Origin: Mycoplasma collis ATCC 35278
Lineage (GTDB): Bacteria > Bacillota_I > Bacilli_A > Mycoplasmatales > Metamycoplasmataceae
Assembly (NCBI RefSeq): GCF_000701825.1
Contig: NZ_JNJY01000005.1
Coordinates: 18,814 to 58,008 of the forward strand
Reading direction: 5' to 3'
DNA: 39,195 nt
The position numbers and the translations under genes are program-made. Shown here piece by piece: positions 18,893 through 27,477 of this stretch. Positions within the stretch are counted from its first letter, which is position 1. Each line of letters opens with the position of its first letter. The notes below the pieces were generated by a model. That model was not told the origin of the DNA. It saw only the letters and a program-made list of their open reading frames with translations, and did no database searches.

Positions 18893-21772
18893 TTATTTTA
18901 CTTTAAAAGCAACTTTACCTGCTTTTAATCTTCCATAATTAATATCATAAATTTCTGTTTTCTTTGATTCTTGTGGTACAACATAAACAATTTCAGGTCT
19001 TTTTGCATTTTCTCTAATATAAACCATATCAACTTCAGCAATTAAATCACCAGTTTTAATTTTATCTCCTTGTTTAACAAAAGAGGTAAATCCTTCACCT
19101 TTTAATTCGATTGTATCAACACCAATATGGATTAAAACGCTAACTCCGTTTTTAGAAGTAAGAACATAAGCGTGTTTTGTATCTTCAAAAGCAGCACTTA
19201 CAATAGAATCAAATGGCGCATAAATTTTAGCTTTTTTTACATTTCTTGGGATGTAAATAATTACACCATTACCAACCATTTTTTCAGAAAATACACCATC
19301 TTCTAATGATGAAAGTTCTTTTACAATTCCATATGTAGGATTTTTAATTTTTGAATAATATCTTCTTCTTTTTTTAACTACTGTTTTGATAGTTCCGTCT
19401 TCTTGTTCTTCTTCAACTTCTTCTTCAACTTCTTCTTCAGCATCAAAAGTTAAATCACTAAAATCAACCATATCGTTTGTTTCTAAAGAAGTTGTTTCAT
19501 CAATATCATTTTTATAATCATCATTTTCTAAATCTACAACGTTAATTTCTTGTGTATCTTCTAGTGGGATTTGTTCTAAATTTTCTACCACTGGTAAATC
19601 ACTTTCAAATTCCATTGTATTTTTTGATGAAACTTCATCATTAGAAATTACATGATGAGAAGTATCGTTTAATTGATTTTGATAATCTTCTTTTTTAAAG
19701 TGTGTACAATAATCTTTAGCAAAAATAACTCTAGTTTTTGTTATTTGTTGTAATTCTTGTCCAAGATCTTCGTTTTTATGAGCAATAATTAAAGCATTAA
19801 TTTGTTCGGCTTTAGGACCGAAAATAGCTTGCGCATGTTTATCTCCAACAAACATAACACCAGTTGCCCCAGCTGCTTTAATTCTTTCTACATCAACTTT
19901 TGATTTATCAACAATATCATATCTTAATCTAGATGCACAATTGTTATATGCTGTAATATTGTCTCAACCACCAAATCCTAAAACAATTTCTTTTTCTCTT
20001 GTTGGTAATAAACCTAGTTGAGTTGTGTTTTCTTCTTCTTTTCTTGCATTATAATCTGCTTTTGTAAATAATTTAGTTGCTCCTCTACCTGGAGTTGCAA
20101 GATTAAATTTCTTAATTCAGAAGTAGAAAATAACAAAATAAATAGGAGCGTAAAATACACCCACAACAGCTCATCATCAGAAATTAGTTCCTTTTAAGTA
20201 AGGAATAGCTCCATAGATAATTAAATCTAAGAATCCTCCTGAAAATACTTGCCCTATATGTGCGCCTAATACATTCATTAACATAAATGCTAATGCACAG
20301 AAAAAGGCATGAATTCCTCAAAATAAAAATGGAGATAAGAATAAGAATGTAAATTCAATAGGTTCTGTAACCCCTGTTATAAATGTTGTTACTGATACTG
20401 GGAAGATAATTCCGGCAGCGAATTTACGATTTTCTTTTGGAGCAGCTAAAATCATAGCTAATCCAGCTGCAGGAAGTCCAAATTGCATAAATGGATATTT
20501 CCCTTGTAAGAATCTTCCAATTTTAACTGAAAGTACTTTTTCATAGAAAGTAAATAAAGGAAGTGTTGTAGCTTCATAAGCGTTATTTTCCCCAAAACTT
20601 AAGTAAGCAATTTCATTAGCTTTTATTCCTAAACTAGCTGCAGAAATTTTACTATCACCTTGGAAAGAATCTCTTTTTTCTGACACATAATTCAATAAGT
20701 CAGTATATGTCATTACATTTTCATTATTTTTAAAACTAGCAAGTGCAGTATTAATTTGTTCAGCAGTTAATCCTTTGCTTAAAACACTTTGATGATATTC
20801 AGTTAATGATGAAGTAATATCACCTCCAACTGATGTATATCATAATGGTGCATAAAACGCATGGTGCAATCCAAATGGAATTAAACTTCTTTCAATGAAA
20901 CCAAAAATAAATGATTCAATTCCAAATGGTGCTTTATTAATTTGGCTTCCCATTCAATTAAGCGCAGAACCTACTCATGGTCAAAATAGTAAAAATACAA
21001 ATGCTAAAGGAATCATAGCAATAATAGTTATTATTGAAACAAATCTTTTTCCACCGAAGAATGAAATTACTGTAGGTAGTTGAATTTTATGGAATTTATT
21101 GTAAATATATGAAACAACAATACCAACAATAATTGAACCAAATACAGAAGTTTGCATTGATTTGATTCCTAATGAACTACTAATGATTTGTTTTGAAGCT
21201 TCTAATCCTCTACCAAATGTATGAGGAATACTTAAAATTTCATAACCAAGAAAATCTTTAATGTATTTTTGATTTTCAACTAATTTACCATTTTCGTCGA
21301 AATTTAATAGATAATACGAGTCAACGCCATTAATGTCTGTAGCAAATTCTCATTTATCAGGTGATAATTCAAATGCTTTAGCAGCGCTAATAGTTCTATA
21401 TTCATAAACACTTGTAAAGAATGGTGTTTGAATAGCTAAAAATGTTAAATATCCGACTATCGCGGCGAAAACACCGACACCAGCTTCATTAGTAAAAGCG
21501 ATAACAAATGCTGCAGTAAATAATAATGGTAAAGCAGCAAAAACAGGTTCACCTAATGCTTTAATAAATTCACCAAAAATTTTACCTGCTTCTGTTTCAC
21601 TATTTTTTTCAATAGTAGCTCCAACTCCAAGTAATAAACCAGCAATAGCCATTATTGAAATTGGTAATAAAAATGCTCCAGAAATTTTAGAAAAAATTAA
21701 TTTTCATTTTCCGCTTGAACTATTTTTATTATTAACTGAAACATTGTTAGCTTTTTTCTTAAATAAAGTCAT
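18893..21772 (-). CDS. ptsG: PTS glucose-family transporter, EIICBA
   Basis: It imports and phosphorylates a hexose, most likely glucose, with phosphate passed from HPr. The 959-residue protein is ordered EIIC-EIIB-EIIA. EIIC (1 to about 560) is a multipass membrane domain with [14 protein letters not shown] and [18 protein letters not shown] carries the Cys acceptor in [17 protein letters not shown] has the phospho-His in [10 protein letters not shown] and [10 protein letters not shown] before it. Between B and A lies an unusual linker of about 100 residues, rich in Asp/Glu, with a 12-base tandem repeat encoding EEEV steps (around 19401-19445). The many TGA Trp codons would otherwise split the gene. 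The Shine-Dalgarno AAAGGAG precedes ATG 21772. It is the only sugar PTS gene in the window, so sugar specificity is by family. Confidence 0.92.
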
Positions 21773-22071
21773 TTTTCTCCTTTCTAATTTTTTTTATTTG
21801 AAAAAAACTAATATTATTTTTATTTAAAAATAACATTAATTAAATTTTCATTTATATTATATATTATTTATTTTTTAATAATAAATGTATTTTTATTTAT
21901 TTAATTAATGTTTAAATAAACAAAAATTAAATTTTACCTATTTTTAGTAATTTTTTTAATTTAAAAGTAAATAAAAATAAAAAAAATAATTATTTTTTTT
22001 GATATTTTTTAAAATTTATTTTTATTTTTAAAACAAAAAAAATAATTATTTAATTAATTATAAACATTTAT
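21773..22071. other. A/T-rich intergenic region upstream of ptsG
   Basis: About 300 bases without a gene. It holds the ptsG promoter and several A/T palindromes (such as AAAAAATAATTATTTTTT near 21981-21998) that might end transcripts from the lipoprotein gene at 22072. No catabolite operator or RNA element is recognisable. Confidence 0.5.
21856..21861 (-). promoter_or_regulatory. Possible -10 element of ptsG
   Basis: TATAAT on the minus strand would give a leader of about 77 bases before ATG 21772. TTATTA 17 bases upstream is a weak -35 match. Confidence 0.4.
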
Positions 22072-24342
22072 TTAATTTTTAGCTTTTTCAAAAAAATCTT
22101 CTAATTGTATAACCAATGATTCTTTATTTACAAATTGGAAAAATAAATTAGGATCTAACACATTAAATCTTTTATCAATGCCTTTTACTGGATTTTTACG
22201 ATCAAAAATTTTATTTTGTTGTGTTATATTTACATATGGAAGTTTTTTTATTTTTTCATCTAATTCATCAGGATTTAAATCTTCATTTGTAGCAATTTTA
22301 GTTGTTGAATCAGTTTTTTTAACATTTTTAATTCCGGATTTGAGGTGAACAGATATTGTTGGTAAATTAGGGTTTTCATTTTTATTAATGTTATTATTTG
22401 CAGTTTCAATTCTTTTATCACTAATTACAGAAGCGGAAATTTTTATCTCTTTATTATTTTTATCAAAAACAATACTATCAAGAATTTTTTGTTCTTCATT
22501 TCTTTCGTAGTTATTACTTAATCCTTTAGTTCCGTTTCAGACAACTACATCTACATGAGGAACTCATCCCCCATTAATAGTTTTGTCAGCTACTCTTCCA
22601 ATTACATCACCCTTTTCTACTTCAATTGGATCTTTGAAGCTAGCTTTTAATACATGAATTTGTTTTCCATTTCTATCTAAAGTAATAACTTCGCCAATTT
22701 GTTTAAAGTAATTAAAATCTAAATGAATAAATTTAAAATAAAATTTTTCAATTCCAAAAAGCTCATTATCTAAAATTTCTTGATCAATATCTAGATTTTC
22801 ACGATCTACTTCATAAAAAAGCGCAGCTCCTATACCTTGCCCAAATGTTTGAGAAGGAAGATAAACACCTCCCACTATTTTCCCTTTGAAAGGAGCATGT
22901 AATAATGTATTAGCAGGAACCATTACATCTTCACCTAAATGAACTTGGATACCTGAATTTGGATTTAAATAAATTCCTCTATTATCTAAAAATCCACCAG
23001 ATAATATCTTAGCATCTGTTCTTTCAGCTAAAGTATTTTCAATTTGAGTTAAATTTTCTTGAGTTAATTCTACTAATTTTAAATTGTAATTATTTGTTGA
23101 ATCTTGTCAATTTTCTTGTTCATCTTTAAATAAGTAACCTTTTTTTGGAATTCCTCAATTTTTTGTAAAGGTTATATTGTTTAATGAATTTATTTCAGAT
23201 TCGGATTTTAGAGTAATTTTAAATGATTTAGGATTATTTTCATCTTTTTCAATTTTGATTACATCAAAATTTATTTTTGAATTTTTACTAATTGCTTTAA
23301 AATGATTTAAATCATTTACATTAAATTTATCATAATCAATGTGATATTTTGATAAATGACTTTCAATATCTAAAGATACAATTTGATTTAAATATTTTTT
23401 AATTTCATTTTCATTTAAGGCTTTAAATCCTTCGACTTTAAATTCAAGATTTTTACCAACTATTTTTCTATTTTTCTCAGCAGTAAAACGATAAATTAAA
23501 CTTAATGAATTTGTTTTTTCAAAATTTAATTTAACATCAGATAAAAAAGTGTTAAATTCAATTTCATCTTCAATTTTTTTATTTTCATTTAAAGTATTTT
23601 TATCAAATTCTACAAAATCTAATAAATCATTTTTAAATTGTTTTAAATAATGTTTATACTTTTTAAAATTTTCTAAAAATTCAAAAATACTTACATCTTT
23701 ATTAATATCAAATTTTTTAATTGTTTGATTTTCAGAATAAACATTTAAATTTTTAACGTATTCATCTAATTTTGTTTTTAAATTTTGATGTTCTTCATCA
23801 ATTTTAAAACCTTCTAAATAATAATTAACTATTTTTATTCTTTTTTTGTTATTAATAGAATTAAAAATAAATTTAACAGGAACAACTAATTTTTGTTCAT
23901 CGTAAGAATCAATTGTAACATTTGCAAAATCTATTTCATAATTAACATTTTTTCAATCAATTTGACTATCATTTTTATCTACTAGCCTATCATTTAAAAA
24001 TAAATTTTGTTCAGCGGTAAGATTTTGAATAAAATCATTAATAAAAATTTTACTTACATCTGCTTTTGATTCTAATTTTATTTTTTCATTTATTTTCGAA
24101 TCAAAAAATTTTCATAATTGATATGAAGGAGTTAATTTATAATCTTTTATTTTTTCATCAAAATGAGTTATTAAATACTGATTTATATATTCATTATTTT
24201 CAATATTTTTAGGCTCTTCTTTTCTAGGTGGGTTAGAAGGTGTAGCAACTTCTTGACATGAAATTACAGTTGAAAAGGCGATAAAAGGGATTGTTGTTGC
24301 TAAAATTAATTTTATTTTTTTATTTATTTTTCATTTTTTCAT
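22072..24342 (-). CDS. Lipoprotein with a C-terminal M23/LytM-like domain
   Basis: This is a 756-residue lipoprotein. The signal peptide ends VISC (Cys29). About 400 residues of charged, unrecognised extracellular sequence follow. The C-terminal third resembles the M23 peptidase (LytM) fold: GIQVHLGED (His468 and Asp472 at the metal-ligand spacing GxxxHxxxD), VPANTLLHAPFKGKIVGG, FIHLDF (His540), EVEKGDVIGRV, then WVPHVDVVVW (His596-x-Asp598). Classical enzymes have HxH at that last site, so one ligand is replaced by Asp. M23 enzymes normally cut peptidoglycan bridges, which mollicutes lack; the domain may cut host or bacterial peptides, or only bind. The Shine-Dalgarno AGGAG overlaps the stop region of the upstream membrane-protein gene, so the two form an operon. 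The start is MKKW with a TGA Trp. Confidence 0.72.
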
Positions 24343-24353
24343 AATAATATCTC

Positions 24354-25211
24354 CTAAGCTAATGAAAAATTTATTTTTGCTTTATTAGCAAACAAAAGTA
24401 AAGATAAACTAACAATTATTGTTATAATAATTGTTAAAATAAATGAAATAAAAAAATTTATAATTTCATTTTTAGTTACCTTTCTTGTGAATGCTCCATT
24501 TATCAAAAATGCAAGAGATAGTCAAACGCTAAACATAAAAAAATCAAATTCAGAGGCAAAAATTAATATAAATGTCAAAATTACAAACATAAAAATAGTT
24601 TTTCAAACAACGTTTATTTCAAATTTAACATCGTTAATATAATTTATAAAAAAAACTGAGATTATAAAAATTATTAAAAATATTAATTCTTTTATAAAAA
24701 ATTTAGAATTTTTAATTTCTTTATATTTGAAAAGATCTTTTCAGTAAACAATATTTAAATCATTAATTTTTCTTGTTGAATATTGAATTAAACTTAAATT
24801 ATTTTTGTATGTGTATTTTTCAAACCCATAAACAGTAAAATAAACAAATATAATACCTAAAAATGTACCAATAATTTGAGCTGATAAAATATAAGGCAAT
24901 CCTTTTAGTAAGAAAAAGCCACTAAAATTTTTTTTAACTCCTTGAAAAATACTTTGAATTAAAACATTAATAAAGTTTAAATAAACATGACTTTGCACTT
25001 TCATTATAAATGTTTGAATTGATCATGTAATAATTAAAGCGATAAATGTTGATACAGCACATCATAAAGCAAAAAATAAATTATTTTTTTTCTTTTTTGT
25101 AATAAGGTATTTCCCAACGAAAATAAAATATGACAAAAATAAACTCGAAATGATTTCGATGATAAATATATCCTTATTAAAAAAAGTATTTAATTTTTCA
25201 AAATTTGTCAT
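24354..25211 (-). CDS. Multipass membrane protein, possibly a degenerate MIP/aquaporin-like channel
   Basis: This is a 285-residue protein with about six hydrophobic segments. It resembles a mycoplasma-only membrane-protein family. The segment YLNFINVLIQSIF..GLPYILSAQIIGTFLGIIF follows the outline of the first NPA repeat of glycerol facilitators (HLNPAVTLA then PYxxAQxxGAxxG), with Asn kept but Pro-Ala lost. WLSLAFLINGAFTRK sits where the second NPA would fall. The channel resemblance is an inference from pattern. Just upstream is a (AT)9 tract in the promoter. The gene ends 11 bases before the M23-like lipoprotein start, so the two are co-expressed. Confidence 0.6.
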
Positions 25212-25224
25212 AATATAAATTTCA

Positions 25225-25258
25225 ATTATAAGCTCATATATATATATATATATAGCAA
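25225..25258 (-). promoter_or_regulatory. Promoter with an (AT)9 repeat in its spacer
   Basis: On the minus strand TATAAT lies at 25230-25225, about 14 bases before ATG 25211, so the leader is very short. Upstream, a 19-base alternating AT run (25236-25254) fills the spacer to a possible -35, TTGCTA (25258-25253). The spacer is 22 bases, against about 17 for good promoters, so loss of two AT units would bring it to 18. Confidence 0.55.
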
Positions 25259-25408
25259 AAAGTTATAATTAGCTTATTTTTGCTTAAAATTTGATAATTT
25301 TTTAAACAAATTGGATTTTTTTATATTCAAAATAAAACTTTTATTTTTTGAAAAATAAAGTAATTATAAATAAAGAATTTGTTTTTTTCATAAAAAAATA
25401 TATCGCGC

Positions 25409-25414
25409 TATAAT
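25409..25414 (+). promoter_or_regulatory. -10 element of the methyltransferase pseudogene
   Basis: TATAAT ends 10 bases before ATG 25425, implying a leader of only a few bases. No Shine-Dalgarno is present. GCGC directly before the hexamer is the only G/C cluster nearby. Confidence 0.5.
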
Positions 25415-25424
25415 TTTTTTACTT

Positions 25425-26323
25425 ATGAATAAAAATAAAAAAAATATTAAAATTTTTGAGGCTTTTTCTAGTATTGGTTCACAATATCAGGCTCTTAAAA
25501 ATATTTCTTCAAAACTAAATATAAACATTATATCTACTGGTTTTATTGAGTGATATGTTGATGCAATAATTTCTTATGAAATAATTCATAATAAAGTTCA
25601 TGATCCAGAATTAGAATTTACTAGAAATAAAATGATTGAAATATTAAATAATTTTAATTTCAGTATCGATTCAAAAAATGAAGTTTCAAAAAATTATTTT
25701 GCAAGAATTAAAGAAGATAAATTAAGGAATATTTTTCCTTATTTAAAAAATTTTTATTATAAAAATAATAATACAAATAAAAAAGATAATATGAAAAAGA
25801 TGAAAATAAAAAATATAAGACAAAGAGAAGAGAGAGAGAGAGAGAGAGACGATTTTGCAATATTAAAAATGTAACAGATTTACCAAATGATATTGATATT
25901 TTTACATATTCATTTCCATGTCAAAATTTATCACAACAAGGAAAACAAAAAGGTCTAAAATCAAATACAAGAAGTAGTCTTCTTTGAGAAATAAAAAGAA
26001 TTTTAGAACATAATATTCATAACTTGCCGAAAGTTTTGGTAATGGAAAATGTTAAAAGTTTATTGCAAAAAAAAATTTCACATGAATTTAATGAATGAAT
26101 AATTTTTTTAAATTCTTTAGGTTATAATTCATCATATAAAGTTTTAAATTCTCAACATTATGGATCAAGTCAAAATCGAGAAAGAGTTATAATGATCTCT
26201 ACATTAGAAAAAAAAGATTTTATTTGACATGATGAAGTTAAAAATTCTAAAAAACTTGAAGACATTTTTGTTAACGCATTTCATAATGAAGAAAACTTGA
26301 GTTACGGAAATAAATGCAACTAA
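25425..26323 (+). pseudogene. M.SssI/M.MpeI-like C5-cytosine methyltransferase, frameshifted at (AG)10 and 3' truncated
   Basis: The first frame (25425-25874) gives IFEAFSSIGSQYQALK (motif I) and FIEWYVDAIISYEIIHN, then runs into Arg/Glu codons of an AG repeat and stops 6 codons later. The following frame (25850-26323) continues with CNIKNVTDL, TYSFPCQNLSQQG (catalytic Cys), SSLLWEI, VMENVKSLL, YKVLNSQHYGSSQNRERVIMIS. The order and wording match the CpG methylase M.SssI. Removing one AG unit, or adding two, joins the frames exactly. However, the protein stops near the end of motif VIII; the target-recognition region and motifs IX-X (about 100 residues) are missing. As sequenced it is OFF, and even joined it would be incomplete. 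Confidence 0.85.
25829..25849 (+). repeat. (AG)10 dinucleotide repeat inside the methyltransferase
   Basis: Ten uninterrupted AG units (25829-25848) plus a final A lie at the exact point where the two methyltransferase frames separate. Two-base slippage here would change the reading frame, the usual mechanism of phase-variable bacterial methyltransferases. Confidence 0.9.
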
Positions 26324-26325
26324 AA

Positions 26326-27116
26326 TTAAGAAATAAAACTTTTTGCTTGCGCTACTGCAGATGATTGTCCATAAGATGATTGAAAAGCGCTTGCATAAAT
26401 ATCAAAAGAAGCTAAAGTAGTTCCATCTCTTTCATCTAAAAGTGTAAAATCAATATTAAAAGTTTTAAATGAACAATTAAATACTAAAAATAATGCAATA
26501 GTAATTGCAGGAATGATAGATGGGAATATAACCATAAAAAATCTTTTTATTGTGCTTAACTCTCAATTTTTGAAACCTCTAATAAGCTTTTATTAATATT
26601 TTGTAATGCAGCTAAATAAATAATCATTACATAGCCCGCTATTTGTCAAGTGAAAATAATAGACATAGCAAAAAGCACTTGTCATCTATTTGCTGACGAA
26701 CTGATTGGTGAGCTACCAAAAATACTAAAAATAGCACGATCAAAAATTAATTGTCATAAATAGCCTAAAACAAGACCGCCAATCATGTTGGGGACGAAAA
26801 ATATTCCTCTAAATAAATTACGAGCAAATATTTTTTTATTTAAAATATAGGCGAATGTAAAACCTATAACATTTACTAAAATTAATGATAAAAAACTAAA
26901 TGCAACTGTATATCAAATAGAATCAATAAATCTTTTATCACTAAAAGCAACACGATAATTATCTAGGCCAATTCATTTTCCTTCAAACATTAATTGATTT
27001 TGATTTCAATCAGTAAAAGAAAATAAAATCCCTAAAATAATAAGTACAATTAAAACAATTAAAAATATGATAATAGTAGGTAAAATAAGTAATATAAAAT
27101 ATTTTTTGTTATACAT
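26326..27116 (-). pseudogene. ABC sugar-transport permease (UgpA/MalF-like), frameshifted and truncated
   Basis: The first frame (27116-26556) encodes 186 residues of a family-1 sugar permease: FSFTDWNQNQ, WIGLDNYRVAF, FFVPNMIGGLVLGYLW, and the start of the EAA loop (LLEVSKIES), where TAA ends it. Sequence continuing the permease (LSTIKRFFMVIFPSIIPA onward) is in the neighbouring frame down to 26326. Adding one base between AG and TTA near 26560 would restore both frame and family spacing. The C-terminus stops at AKSFIS, without the last membrane helix. No partner permease, ATPase or binding protein is nearby, so this is a remnant of a deleted transporter operon. Confidence 0.8.
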
Positions 27117-27477
27117 ATATTTTAGTTAATATAAAATTAAATATCATTTTTTAAATTAAATAAAAGAAATTTAATTTTTAAACTTCTCCTTTCATTTTAT
27201 AACAAGATCACTAATTATTTTTTTTTAAAAAAAATTAGAAATGCCTCTTTTAGGAGCAGACAAAAAAAAGCAAGTAATAGCTAAAAACAAATAAAAAAAC
27301 ACAAAAAAAATATTTTTTTTCAGGTTCTTTATTTTTTTAATAATCAAAATATTAAAAATAGTGTAAAGTTGCAAAATAAAAATTTATGTATATAAAAAAT
27401 ATTTTTAAAAAAAGATATAAAAAAACTATAGTGATATTACTAGTTTTAATAATAGTATTCACTATAGTTTTTTTATT
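27117..27477. other. A/T-rich intergenic region between the permease remnant and smc
   Basis: No gene is visible. It contains a minus-strand TATAAA with AAAGGAG and a six-codon mini-frame (MKGEV, near 27181-27200), an A/T palindrome (27211-27238) and the smc terminator. Upstream transporter genes may have been deleted from here. Confidence 0.5.
27421..27473 (-). terminator. Terminator after smc
   Basis: Complementary 14-base arms (27421-27434 and 27459-27472) enclose a 24-base A/T loop. The AACTATAGTGA core is flanked by A's on one side and T's on the other, so it could serve both strands. It overlaps or directly precedes the smc stop at 27478. Confidence 0.75.

Noticed and set aside
27211-27238. 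A/T palindrome as a terminator
   Set aside because: No gene ends next to it on either strand; composition alone explains such palindromes here.
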